Source: Notospermus geniculatus (Eukaryota; Nemertea; Pilidiophora; Heteronemertea; Lineidae). From it: a DNA stretch of 64,000 nt. Position 1 is the first letter of the stretch; the number at the start of each line of letters is the position of its first letter. The notes beneath the pieces were generated by a model. That model did not search any database, was not told where the DNA came from, and saw only the letters and a list, made by a program, of their open reading frames with translations. Location of the stretch: assembly GCA_002633025.1 (NCBI GenBank), contig NMRB01000215.1:284252-348251 (forward strand), given 5' to 3'. Below, piece after piece: positions 10,456 through 22,344 of this stretch. The position numbers and the translations under genes were made by a program.

Positions 10456-13400
10456 CCTCCCAAAAAAGTTGTGTGTCAGATCATGGTTGTGAATATGCTT
10501 TGTTGATCGGGCAGTTTTGCTCTCAAAGTCACCCGTTTATTTCCATGAAGAGAAGTTTTGATTGTTGTGAGACCATTTTTGTATGTTAAAGTATACGTCT
10601 GTACGTATGTGTGTGAAATATCAAGTCGATTTGATGACGATAACATTGTTTTTGCAGCCTCCCAAAAAAGTTGTGTGTCAGATCAGGTTGTGGATGGGAT
10701 ATGAATATGCTTTGTTGATCGGGCAGTTTTGCTCTCAAAGTCACCCGTTTATTTCCATGAAGAGAAGTTTTGATTGTTGTGAGACCATTTTTATATGTTA
10801 AAGTATACGTCTGTACGTATGTGTGTGAAATATCAAGTCGATTTGATGACGATAACATTGTTTTTGCAGCCTCCCAAAAAAGTTGTGTGTCAGATCAGGT
10901 TGTGGATGGGATATGAATATGCTTTGTTGATCGGGCAGTTTTGCTCTCAAAGTCACCCGTTTATTTCCATGAAGAGAAGTTTTGATTGTTGTGAGACCAT
11001 TTTTATATGTTAAAGTATACGTCTGTACGTATGTGTGTGAAATATCAAGTCGATTTGATGACGATAACATTGTTTTTGCAGCCTCCCAAAAAAGTTGTGT
11101 GTCAGATCAGGTTGTGGATGGGATATGAATATGCTTTGTTGATCGGGCAGTTTTGCTCTCAAAGTCACCCGTTTATTTCCATGAAGAGAAGTTTTGATTG
11201 TTGTGAGACCATTTTTATATGTTAAAGTATACGTCTGTACGTATGTGTGTGAAATATCAAGTCGATTTGATGACGATAACATTGTTTTTGCAGCCTCCCA
11301 AAAAAGTTGTGTGTCAGATCAGGTTGTGGATGGGATATGAATATGCTTTGTTGATCGGGCAGTTTTGCTCTCAAAGTCACCCGTTTATTTCCATGAAGAG
11401 AAGTTTTGATTGTTGTGAGACCATTTTTATATGTTAAAGTATACGTCTGTACGTATGTGTGTGAAATATCAAGTCGATTTGATGACGATAACATTGTTTT
11501 TGCAGCCTCCCAAAAAAGTTGTGTGTCAGATCAGGTTGTGGATGGGATATGAATATGCTTTGTTGATCGGGCAGTTTTGCTCTCAAAGTCACCCGTTTAT
11601 TTCCATGAAGAGAAGTTTTGATTGTTGTGAGACCATTTTTATATGTTAAAGTATACGTCTGTACGTATGTGTGTGAAATATCAAGTCGATTTGATGACGA
11701 TAACATTGTTTTTGCAGCCTCCCAAAAAAGTTGTGTGTCAGATCAGGTTGTGGATGGGATATGAATATGCTTTGTTGATCGGGCAGTTTTGCTCTCAAAG
11801 TCACCCGTTTATTTCCATGAAGAGAAGTTTTGATTGTTGTGAGACCATTTTTATATGTTAAAGTATACGTCTGTACGTATGTGTGTGAAATATCAAGTCG
11901 ATTTGATGACGATAACATTGTTTTTGCAGCCTCCCAAAAAAGTTGTGTGTCAGATCAGGTTGTGGATGGGATATGAATATGCTTTGTTGATCGGGCAGTT
12001 TTGCTCTCAAAGTCACCCGTTTATTTCCATGAAGAGAAGTTTTGATTGTTGTGAGACCATTTTTATATGTTAAAGTATACGTCTGTACGTATGTGTGTGA
12101 AATATCAAGTCGATTTGATGACGATAACATTGTTTTTGCAGCCTCCCAAAAAAGTTGTGTGTCAGATCAGGTTGTGGATGGGATATGAATATGCTTTGTT
12201 GATCGGGCAGTTTTGCTCTCAAAGTCACCCGTTTATTTCCATGAAGAGAAGTTTTGATTGTTGTGAGACCATTTTTATATGTTAAAGTATACGTCTGTAC
12301 GTATGTGTGTGAAATATCAAGTCGATTTGATGACGATAACATTGTTTTTGCAGCCTCCCAAAAAAGTTGTGTGTCAGATCAGGTTGTGGATGGGATATGA
12401 ATATGCTTTGTTGATCGGGCAGTTTTGCTCTCAAAGTCACCCGTTTATTTCCATGAAGAGAAGTTTTGATTGTTGTGAGACCATTTTTATATGTTAAAGT
12501 ATACGTCTGTACGTATGTGTGTGAAATATCAAGTCGATTTGATGACGATAACATTGTTTTTGCAGCCTCCCAAAAAAGTTGTGTGTCAGATCAGGTTGTG
12601 GATGGGATATGAATATGCTTTGTTGATCGGGCAGTTTTGCTCTCAAAGTCACCCGTTTATTTCCATGAAGAGAAGTTTTGATTGTTGTGAGACCATTTTT
12701 ATATGTTAAAGTATACGTCTGTACGTATGTGTGTGAAATATCAAGTCGATTTGATGACGATAACATTGTTTTTGCAGCCTCCCAAAAAAGTTGTGTGTCA
12801 GATCAGGTTGTGGATGGGATATGAATATGCTTTGTTGATCGGGCAGTTTTGCTCTCAAAGTCACCCGTTTATTTCCATGAAGAGAAGTTTTGATTGTTGT
12901 GAGACCATTTTTATATGTTAAAGTATACGTCTGTACGTATGTGTGTGAAATATCAAGTCGATTTGATGACGATAACATTGTTTTTGCAGCCTCCCAAAAA
13001 AGTTGTGTGTCAGATCAGGTTGTGGATGGGATATGAATATGCTTTGTTGATCGGGCAGTTTTGCTCTCAAAGTCACCCGTTTATTTCCATGAAGAGAAGT
13101 TTTGATTGTTGTGAGACCATTTTTATATGTTAAAGTATACGTCTGTACGTATGTGTGTGAAATATCAAGTCGATTTGATGACGATAACATTGTTTTTGCA
13201 GCCTCCCAAAAAAGTTGTGTGTCAGATCAGGTTGTGGATGGGATATGAATATGCTTTGTTGATCGGGCAGTTTTGCTCTCAAAGTCACCCGTTTATTTCC
13301 ATGAAGAGAAGTTTTGATTGTTGTGAGACCATTTTTATATGTTAAAGTATACGTCTGTACGTATGTGTGTGAAATATCAAGTCGATTTGATGACGATAAC

Positions 13401-16400
13401 ATTGTTTTTGCAGCCTCCCAAAAAAGTTGTGTGTCAGATCAGGTTGTGGATGGGATATGAATATGCTTTGTTGATCGGGCAGTTTTGCTCTCAAAGTCAC
13501 CCGTTTATTTCCATGAAGAGAAGTTTTGATTGTTGTGAGACCATTTTTATATGTTAAAGTATACGTCTGTACGTATGTGTGTGAAATATCAAGTCGATTT
13601 GATGACGATAACATTGTTTTTGCAGCCTCCCAAAAAAGTTGTGTGTCAGATCAGGTTGTGGATGGGATATGAATATGCTTTGTTGATCGGGCAGTTTTGC
13701 TCTCAAAGTCACCCGTTTATTTCCATGAAGAGAAGTTTTGATTGTTGTGAGACCATTTTTATATGTTAAAGTATACGTCTGTACGTATGTGTGTGAAATA
13801 TCAAGTCGATTTGATGACGATAACATTGTTTTTGCAGCCTCCCAAAAAAGTTGTGTGTCAGATCAGGTTGTGGATGGGATATGAATATGCTTTGTTGATC
13901 GGGCAGTTTTGCTCTCAAAGTCACCCGTTTATTTCCATGAAGAGAAGTTTTGATTGTTGTGAGACCATTTTTATATGTTAAAGTATACGTCTGTACGTAT
14001 GTGTGTGAAATATCAAGTCGATTTGATGACGATAACATTGTTTTTGCAGCCTCCCAAAAAAGTTGTGTGTCAGATCAGGTTGTGGATGGGATATGAATAT
14101 GCTTTGTTGATCGGGCAGTTTTGCTCTCAAAGTCACCCGTTTATTTCCATGAAGAGAAGTTTTGATTGTTGTGAGACCATTTTTATATGTTAAAGTATAC
14201 GTCTGTACGTATGTGTGTGAAATATCAAGTCGATTTGATGACGATAACATTGTTTTTGCAGCCTCCCAAAAAAGTTGTGTGTCAGATCAGGTTGTGGATG
14301 GGATATGAATATGCTTTGTTGATCGGGCAGTTTTGCTCTCAAAGTCACCCGTTTATTTCCATGAAGAGAAGTTTTGATTGTTGTGAGACCATTTTTATAT
14401 GTTAAAGTATACGTCTGTACGTATGTGTGTGAAATATCAAGTCGTTTTGATGACGATAACATTGTTTTTGCAGCCTCCCAAAAAAGTTGTGTGTCAGATC
14501 AGGTTGTGGATGGGATATGAATATGCTTTGTTGATCGGGCAGTTTTGCTCTCAAAGTCACCCGTTTATTTCCATGAAGAGAAGTTTTGATTGTTGTGAGA
14601 CCATTTTTATATGTTAAAGTATACGTCTGTACGTATGTGTGTGAAATATCAAGTCGATTTGATGACGATAACATTGTTTTTGCAGCCTCCCAAAAAAGTT
14701 GTGTGTCAGATCAGGTTGTGGATGGGATATGAATATGCTTTGTTGATCGGGCAGTTTTGCTCTCAAAGTCACCCGTTTATTTCCATGAAGAGAAGTTTTG
14801 ATTGTTGTGAGACCATTTTTATATGTTAAAGTATACGTCTGTACGTATGTGTGTGAAATATCAAGTCGATTTGATGACGATAACATTGTTTTTGCAGCCT
14901 CCCAAAAAAGTTGTGTGTCAGATCAGGTTGTGGATGGGATATGAATATGCTTTGTTGATCGGGCAGTTTTGCTCTCAAAGTCACCCGTTTATTTCCATGA
15001 AGAGAAGTTTTGATTGTTGTGAGACCATTTTTATATGTTAAAGTATACGTCTGTACGTATGTGTGTGAAATATCAAGTCGATTTGATGACGATAACATTG
15101 TTTTTGCAGCCTCCCAAAAAAGTTGTGTGTCAGATCAGGTTGTGGATGGGATATGAATATGCTTTGTTGATCGGGCAGTTTTGCTCTCAAAGTCACCCGT
15201 TTATTTCCATGAAGAGAAGTTTTGATTGTTGTGAGACCATTTTTATATGTTAAAGTATACGTCTGTACGTATGTGTGTGAAATATCAAGTCGATTTGATG
15301 ACGATAACATTGTTTTTGCAGCCTCCCAAAAAAGTTGTGTGTCAGATCAGGTTGTGGATGGGATATGAATATGCTTTGTTGATCGGGCAGTTTTGCTCTC
15401 AAAGTCACCCGTTTATTTCCATGAAGAGAAGTTTTGATTGTTGTGAGACCATTTTTATATGTTAAAGTATACGTCTGTACGTATGTGTGTGAAATATCAA
15501 GTCGATTTGATGACGATAACATTGTTTTTGCAGCCTCCCAAAAAAGTTGTGTGTCAGATCAGGTTGTGGATGGGATATGAATATGCTTTGTTGATCGGGC
15601 AGTTTTGCTCTCAAAGTCACCCGTTTATTTCCATGAAGAGAAGTTTTGATTGTTGTGAGACCATTTTTATATGTTAAAGTATACGTCTGTACGTATGTGT
15701 GTGAAATATCAAGTCGATTTGATGACGATAACATTGTTTTTGCAGCCTCCCAAAAAAGTTGTGTGTCAGATCAGGTTGTGGATGGGATATGAATATGCTT
15801 TGTTGATCGGGCAGTTTTGCTCTCAAAGTCACCCGTTTATTTCCATGAAGAGAAGTTTTGATTGTTGTGAGACCATTTTTATATGTTAAAGTATACGTCT
15901 GTACGTATGTGTGTGAAATATCAAGTCGATTTGATGACGATAACATTGTTTTTGCAGCCTCCCAAAAAAGTTGTGTGTCAGATCAGGTTGTGGATGGGAT
16001 ATGAATATGCTTTGTTGATCGGGCAGTTTTGCTCTCAAAGTCACCCGTTTATTTCCATGAAGAGAAGTTTTGATTGTTGTGAGACCATTTTTATATGTTA
16101 AAGTATACGTCTGTACGTATGTGTGTGAAATATCAAGTCGATTTGATGACGATAACATTGTTTTTGCAGCCTCCCAAAAAAGTTGTGTGTCAGATCAGGT
16201 TGTGGATGGGATATGAATATGCTTTGTTGATCGGGCAGTTTTGCTCTCAAAGTCACCCGTTTATTTCCATGAAGAGAAGTTTTGATTGTTGTGAGACCAT
16301 TTTTATATGTTAAAGTATACGTCTGTACGTATGTGTGTGAAATATCAAGTCGATTTGATGACGATAACATTGTTTTTGCAGCCTCCCAAAAAAGTTGTGT

Positions 16401-17010
16401 GTCAGATCAGGTTGTGGATGGGATATGAATATGCTTTGTTGATCGGGCAGTTTTGCTCTCAAAGTCACCCGTTTATTTCCATGAAGAGAAGTTTTGATTG
16501 TTGTGAGACCATTTTTATATGTTAAAGTATACGTCTGTACGTATGTGTGTGAAATATCAAGTCGATTTGATGACGATAACATTGTTTTTGCAGCCTCCCA
16601 AAAAAGTTGTGTGTCAGATCAGGTTGTGGATGGGATATGAATATGCTTTGTTGATCGGGCAGTTTTGCTCTCAAAGTCACCCGTTTATTTCCATGAAGAG
16701 AAGTTTTGATTGTTGTGAGACCATTTTTATATGTTAAAGTATACGTCTGTACGTATGTGTGTGAAATATCAAGTCGATTTGATGACGATAACATTGTTTT
16801 TGCAGCCTCCCAAAAAAGTTGTGTGTCAGATCAGGTTGTGCATGGGATATGAATGCTTTGTTGATCGGGCAGTTTTGCTCTCAAAGTCACCCGTTTATTT
16901 CCATGAAGAGAAGTTTTGATTGTTGTGAGACTATTTTTATATGTTAAAGTATATGTCTGTACGTATGTGTGTGAAATATCAAGTCTGATGACGATAACAT
17001 TGTTTTTGCA
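10456..17010. repeat. 212-bp satellite array, 31 tandem monomers
   Basis: Monomers start at CCTCCCAAAAAAGTTGTGTG. The first is 202 bp (10456-10657), followed by 29 of 212 bp from 10658, and a last one of about 205 bp (16806-17010). Inner monomers look identical apart from an A-to-T change at 14445. Only the two edge monomers carry several differences. Each monomer has GTTTTTGCAG just before the CCTCCC start, a splice-acceptor-like motif. Each also produces a 72-codon frame on + and a 90-codon frame on -. Because 212 is not a multiple of three these do not form one long frame, and they need not be genes. The array is inserted inside a SINE. Confidence 0.98.
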
Positions 17011-17062
17011 TCACCAGGGCCAATAATGCTATGGCTTCGGCCCTGATGGAAAAATCAACAAT
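17011..17062 (+). mobile_element. tRNA-derived SINE, 3' part after the satellite
   Basis: TCACCAGGGCCAATAATGCT, then ATGGCTTCGGCCCTGATGG and AAAAATCAACAATAC, match the 3' part of the SINE copies at 42302 and, in inverse, 53444 and 57983. Read with 10247-10455 it completes one SINE split by the array. Confidence 0.85.
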
Positions 17063-17728
17063 ACCAGACCGGCACTTTGAGGAGACGCCCCCTTTAAGCC
17101 TGAAGGAAATTGGCCATGAAGAGACACTTGTTGAAGTTGATGGATCGATAGACGTGTTGTGAGGACACAGCGAGATTTCTGGTTGGGATAAGAAGCCTTA
17201 TGATAGCAGACTACACCTCGGCTGTGGTCGAGTTCTTACCAACAGCTGACAAAGGGAGTGAAGTCGGGACAGAACGCCACGACAAGACTGCATTCAGAGC
17301 CTACATGATGGAGGACGTAATGATTGTTTTGTTGTTGATAGATGTCATTCATTGGGTTGGCAGCCTCCAGTCGGAGACTGCTATGTGATGTTTTGTGATA
17401 CCTTGTGATCTAGAGTGAGGGAATCATGGCCAACCATGTGTCTGTACCACCTCATAGCTTCCTACTTGTTCATACGAGCACAGTCAGAGGGGGAGTGATG
17501 TCACAGCCCCTGGTAATCAAGATGGAGTGAGGGGGAAACTGGTGGACAAGAAACGAATGCTCCAGGAATGGTATTCTGTTCTCTGAAGTGTCATCTTTAA
17601 TGGGAACAGGCCCACAGTTGGCAATCAGGATCATGAGGGGAATTCTTTAGCATTTGTCAATCATGTGTGGCAAAAGAGTACTGAGAGAAGCGACCACATT
17701 ACGACACATTTCTATGACCACTATTTAC
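17063..17728. other. Spacer between the satellite and the Ser/Arg-rich exon; nothing recognised
   Basis: There is one short open frame near 17200-17388 with no recognisable product. On the minus strand this would be intron sequence of the gene whose exon is 17729-18376. No downstream exon could be identified. Confidence 0.4.
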
Positions 17729-18376
17729 CTCTTATTTCGCTCCGATATTCTCTCAGGTGATGAATCATATGTTTTACTTTTATCGCCATTTTGTTTCAAA
17801 GCTGGAGAGGCAGCGTTGCATTGTTTAGTCTTTCCCAGCTTGCTGTGTTCTGGTGACAAGTTGTGTGGTCGGCCATGAGTGGTCGTTTTTCCTTCTGGTG
17901 TCGATTCCTTCAACATTTTTGACCAATCAGCTTCATCATCATCTGACGGTGAATCATACGGCGAACGACCATTCTTATGCCCTGGTGACAGGTCATAACC
18001 ATTCACCCCTCCATTCATCGGCTGATATTGCTGTGGGAGGTCCTCCACCCGCCGTGGAGAGATCTCACGATGTCGTGAATGTCTCGAGTGTCGACCATTA
18101 GTTGCAGGCCGAGTTCGGCGGCCATTTTTCTTCCTCTGCCTGGTCAAATCTGGTGACTTTGCCCTCACCTCTGGTGAGGAGTCAGATTCAACATGGCGGT
18201 GCTTGTAAGATTTCGTTTCTGGACTGCTTTGCCTGGCTGAATGTAACTGATCGCTGCCTAGTGACCTGCTCTCATGGCCATTTCTCTTGTTTGAATTATG
18301 CCTACGGTGAATTTTCTTCGACCGCATGGGTGACGCGTCCAAATCAGAGTCACTCAAGTCGCAGGGAGAAAGAGAT
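17729..18376 (-). CDS. Internal exon of a Ser/Arg/His-rich, SP-repeat protein
   Basis: The 648-nt exon is open throughout. It is bounded by an acceptor (CATTTCTTTCCAG on the minus strand, just above 18376) and a donor (AAGAG/GTAAAT at 17729/17728). It encodes about 215 residues starting SLSPCDLSDSDLDASP and ending SSPERISERNKR. Composition is dominated by S, R, H, K, P and D with repeated SP/SSPE motifs, for example SSPETKSYKHRH, SDSSPEVRAKSPD, RHSRHSRHREISPRR and SDDDEADWSKML. No folded domain is visible. Such sequence is typical of disordered, phosphorylated nuclear or splicing-associated proteins. The SDLSP-like spacing is faintly reminiscent of BUD13, but this is a guess. Neither flanking exon was found. 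The open frame, phase consistency (1 + 3n + 2) and strong splice sites argue for a real exon. Confidence 0.7.
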
Positions 18377-18516
18377 CTGGAAAGAAATGAAACAAATGTT
18401 GTAAAATGGCAGATTTAGGAATCAAATGTTAGAAACACTGTGGAGCTCAGTCTTGTAACGAACCCTAGAATGAAGGAAATAAGTGTTAAATCATGAGAAA
18501 TATTCATGTGATGTTG

Positions 18517-18644
18517 CAGTCTGAGCCATCCTGAGAACATCAGATATTCTTAGCGCTCGCTCCCTTCGTCTGCACCGTTTGCAGTGACGACAGGACTGAG
18601 CGAGTGCTAAGAACCCCTGATGTTCTCAGGATGGTCTGAGCTGC
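18517..18644. mobile_element. Foldback MITE, about 28-bp terminal inverted repeats
   Basis: The left end (GCAG..CCATCCTGAGAACATCAG) is mirrored by the right end (CTGATGTTCTCAGGATGG..CTGC). A second inner pair (CTTAGCGCTCGCTC against GAGCGAGTGCTAAG) extends the hairpin. It is non-coding. Confidence 0.7.
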
Positions 18645-19592
18645 CATCTATTATTTGTGAGTATGAAACAAGCTAACAGAACAAAGTGTGAATGAAAACT
18701 TTGTTCAAAGTGGAGTATGGCAAAAATATTGAATGACGTTTTTATTATTAATATACGAAGTGCACCAATAACGATCATTTCACATCAAGTATTGGGTATT
18801 GGATAAAGTTCAAAGATGAGGAACTGTTTTTCAAGTGATTGCTTGGTGCCGTTGTCGTTGGCAACGTAAACACATCCAGAAACTGTCAATCCCTGGTAAT
18901 CAGAGATGTGATGGCCACGGGCCATTTTGGAAACCATGGAATCAGCAAGCAGTAAACTCAGAGTGCACTGGATAGGAGGGATTTTTCTCGGTTTGTGTCA
19001 GTGTGTTTAGAGAGTTGATGTTCAGACCTCATCCGATGCTGTGTCTGCATAGGGATGAAATTCAAAAGGGTTCATTGAAATCTACAACATACTTCAGAAA
19101 CCGAGGTTCAAGCGACTGATGTATTCGGATGGATACCACCAGAGCCACCTACACAACAAGTGTACCAACCAATCACAACAAGCATGACAACATCACTGAG
19201 ATGGTTTGTGAAACTGATCAGAACGTGAATGAAACATAAAACTGTCCCTCTCCAATGGTGAAAGACTGCACCTCTACTTATTACTGGTGGTTGATGGTCA
19301 GTTGACTCATCTGCCCCAGAGTCCAGCAGACGGCATCTTCTATCAAGCTTTCCTCACATCCTATGGTTTTGATTGAAAATTAATTGAAGAAATGTTGTTC
19401 CTGTGAACCATCTGAGGAATGCTTTTTCCAATTTTTTCCAATTCATTTCCTATATCTTAGAAAACTTCGACAGAAGATACTCTCTGCTCAAACCCTGGAG
19501 CAGATGAGTTAGTAACAACCCTACTTTGAACTGCTGAGTGAGCCTAAAGTGTAGAGTGAGGCTGTTATTCTAGTTGACCGTACGGTACTCCC

Positions 19593-19697
19593 CATCCTCC
19601 CACAGCAGGGCTTTGGTCGCGCTCCTCTTCATACGCTCCCACACAAAAGTGAAGTATAAGAAGAGGAGTGAGACCAAAGCCCTGCGATGGGAGGATG
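19593..19697. mobile_element. Family A hairpin element, copy 1
   Basis: The left arm is CATCCTCCCACAGCAGGGCT, then TTGGTCGCGCTCCTCTTC. The right arm is GAGGAGTGAGACCAAAGCCC, then TGCGATGGGAGGATG. The arms are near-complete inverted complements with a short loop. Related hairpins occur at 20634, 21111, 26055, 50155, 56971 and 61128. Confidence 0.75.
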
Positions 19698-20144
19698 GCA
19701 CTCCCCTGATCTTGGCCATCTTGACATTTGGAGAGCAGACCACAGACGATGCATGGTAAACATCAAAATGCTAAAGCAACAAGAGCACATCTCTCAAAGA
19801 TGACAAAACACTTTGAATCTCCGCTGGCTCAAAATATTCATAGCCCCGACTCCAATGAATAAATCCATGGTAAAAAGCCGTGACATTTCTTTGACACATG
19901 GTTTGTTTTCCTTCAAGAATACAGCAGGCTATCAGAGAAAGAAATGGAACAATGTGCCATCCCTTCACAGAAAGTAGATAGATGACCGACGGCTATAAAC
20001 CAACATCAGATTGGGTTTGATAAAGGTCTTGTTCATATTATGCTAGGGTGCGGGTAATGGGATAGCTGCCTTTACATGCATTATAAAGGTGTAATGAACA
20101 CTTTCATTACTTTCCCTTCCTAGCCCAGCTGGTGTGGCTTGTCT

Positions 20145-20205
20145 CCAGCTCAGGTGGTAGAGTGCAGGACTGAGAAGCACAAGGTCCATGGTTCAATTCT
20201 TCTTG
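20145..20205 (+). repeat. tRNA-like sequence (tRNA relic or SINE head)
   Basis: CAGCTCAGGTGGTAGAGTGC (A-box type) is followed by CCATGGTTCAATTC (B-box type) at tRNA spacing. The ends do not pair as an acceptor stem. It is probably a SINE head or pseudogene. Confidence 0.45.
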
Positions 20206-20337
20206 TTGATCTCCATTTCTTTACACAAGGGACTTAAACAGTCTTTCTGAGGTGGCAGGGAAAGAGGGGGCACCCAGCGCCTCTTCAATGAAAAGTTCAC
20301 AGTTGACTTTGATTATTTCCCTCTCAAATTCTAGATA

Positions 20338-20506
20338 CAGTGCTCCCTCACTCTTACGAACCTCGATTTTACGAACTCCCGGATATTACGAACCCAACGC
20401 TTGGCTCCCAAAATTCCAGCCCCATGGACGAATCCTCGCTATTACGAACTCCTATACAAACTTAATCCTTGGACCCCGAAGGATTCGTAACAGCGAGGGA
20501 GCACTG
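20338..20506. mobile_element. Tc1/mariner (pogo/Tigger-like) MITE with TA target site
   Basis: The 169-bp element begins CAGTGCTCCCTCACTCTTAC and ends with the inverse GAGGGAGCACTG. It is flanked by TA on both sides (20336-20337, 20507-20508). CAGT-type ends with TA duplication and repeated TTACGAAC motifs are typical of pogo/Tigger-derived non-autonomous elements. It has no coding capacity. Confidence 0.8.
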
Positions 20507-20633
20507 TATTTTGCACACAAGAGGGGTGCTTCCTGGGGGTGCCCCTTAGATCAACATCTCAACTATTTGCTGCTTGATTCAGAATCGTTGAAAACGTTAG
20601 TTACAGCAAGGGATACTGACGCATGAAACATTA

Positions 20634-20769
20634 CATCCTCCAACTCCAAGGTTTTCTTCAACCACTCAAGTGTGAGTAGATGAAGAGGAGCGAGATAAAA
20701 CCCCTGCTGCTGGAGGATGGACACCAGTACATAGAGAGCAAGATAAAACCCCTGCTGCTGGAGGATGGA
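20634..20769. mobile_element. Family A hairpin element, copy 2, with duplicated right arm
   Basis: It starts CATCCTCCAACTCCAAGG. The right arm AACCCCTGCTGCTGGAGGAT appears twice (ending near 20720 and 20769). It is more degenerate than the copies at 19593, 56971 and 61128. Confidence 0.5.
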
Positions 20770-21110
20770 TACCAGTACATTGTGCCTGAGAAAGGCACAC
20801 ACAGCTCTGAAATGAACTGGTGAAATGTATGAATAAAAGGTTTGTGTTTATATTCCACCTTTGTATCGGCTCAATAAGCAAGGTTTCCATTCAGCTCAGA
20901 TCGACAACACTATCATCAAATGTTTGTTCTGCATTGGAAAAACATCACCGCAAAGCTTTCAGTTGAAAGAAGTGGTTACTGTGATACATTTCATTTCCAG
21001 CTGTCTCCCATTCTTGTTATTTTTCCAATATTTCAAGCATTTCACACCCAGACTGATGGGAATTACTGAATGTCATGGGTGCGTGGTTGTGTAGGCTTGA
21101 AATGCTTGAG

Positions 21111-21196
21111 CATCCTCCCACCACAAGGCCTCGCTCCTCTCAATCTTCATACATGTACAAAGAAAAGCAAGACAAAAGCCCTGCAGTGGGAGGATG
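21111..21196. mobile_element. Family A hairpin element, copy 3
   Basis: It runs from CATCCTCCCACCACAAGGCC to the right arm CCCTGCAGTGGGAGGATG. Arms are shorter and partly degenerate. Confidence 0.6.
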
Positions 21197-22344
21197 GGGC
21201 TTGGGAGGCAAATGATGATACCAACTTCAGCCCAGTGAAGTTTTGTCTCATGCCAATACCTCTAACCACGACTCTGGTTTTCCCAGCCAACTTCAGCCTG
21301 GATTCGAGGTTTTATCAGATGCCAATATTAACTCAAACCACACTTGAATGTGACTTCGACTTCAACAGGCCACGGCCGATGAACATGTTTTGCTGACTCG
21401 GCGATGTCAACTCATGATTTTCAATATCCAATAGTATAGAATTACGCACGAACTGAAGTTGAACAAACATTCGCTTTCAATAAGTTATTCCTTTCGAATC
21501 AGTAATCGTGTTTGATGAGACTCGGATCGATCAACACTCAAGTTCATTTCACGGAGGTTATCACACTTTGCGAGCAGATCAATTGAAAATGAACCAACTC
21601 ATGTTTTGGTCATGACGGTTAGGTTTACATTCAATTCATAAAAAAATCCATCACACATTTCTTTTGGCCTGATGGAAAGTATAGATTTTCATTAGAGTGA
21701 AACTTCCCTCAACTTTTAGCCTGGTGGAAAGACATTTTTAACCTGGTGGCCTGATAGATAAACCCAGATACAATCATTGTACCCCATTCCTAGTTTTGGC
21801 CCGGGGGGGGGGGGCATGTTTTTTGGCCTAGGGCAAGTGCTACAATTATTTTCATCCAGGTGGCCTAGCTGCCAGACCAACTAGTGGAGAACCTAGAAAT
21901 CAGGTTGGACCAATACAACTAGTCTCTGAAAGTATTCTAGGCACACTCCAAACAAGATTATATTCCTCTTCACGCTCTCTTCGTCAAAATCACAGAATCT
22001 CAAATTGATGAACAATATAGCCGCAAGCGAATAAGATCGACCAGTGGTTTTCATCTCTCTCTCTGCTGGTTTAAAGTAGCTCATTGCTTACGGTAGAGGA
22101 TCAGTTGCTGATGGCCGTGAGGGGACGGCAAAGTGACATCCATTAGCAACACAACACCATTGATGGCGTACTAAAGTAGAAGAGAAGAACAAGCGAACGT
22201 GGTGTTGGTAGCGCCGGAAATAAATTGGCCGGTAAGCTTTGGGTGGGGAAACAGTGCAATTTGCTTGAGGCTAGGTGTGGTTGGGAACGGTGGGCCACCA
22301 TTTAAGGGATACAGAGATGGCTGAACATTGCTCACAAGCCAGCT

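Larger units (their letters stand above)
18377..22344. other. Gene-poor stretch with several inverted-repeat elements
   Basis: It contains a foldback at 18517-18644, three family A hairpins (19593, 20634, 21111), a tRNA-like sequence near 20145, and a pogo-like MITE at 20338-20506. No further coding exon could be supported. The upstream exon of the 17729-18376 gene may lie here, but no convincing donor/open-frame pair was seen. Confidence 0.5.

Noticed and set aside
10583-16919. Thirty repeated open frames of 72 codons on + and 90 codons on -
   Set aside because: They are copies of one random frame in a 212-bp satellite. The period is not a multiple of three and there is no domain, signal sequence or splice logic.
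10456-17010. CRISPR-like array
   Set aside because: The whole 212-bp unit repeats with no unique spacers, and the genome is eukaryotic.
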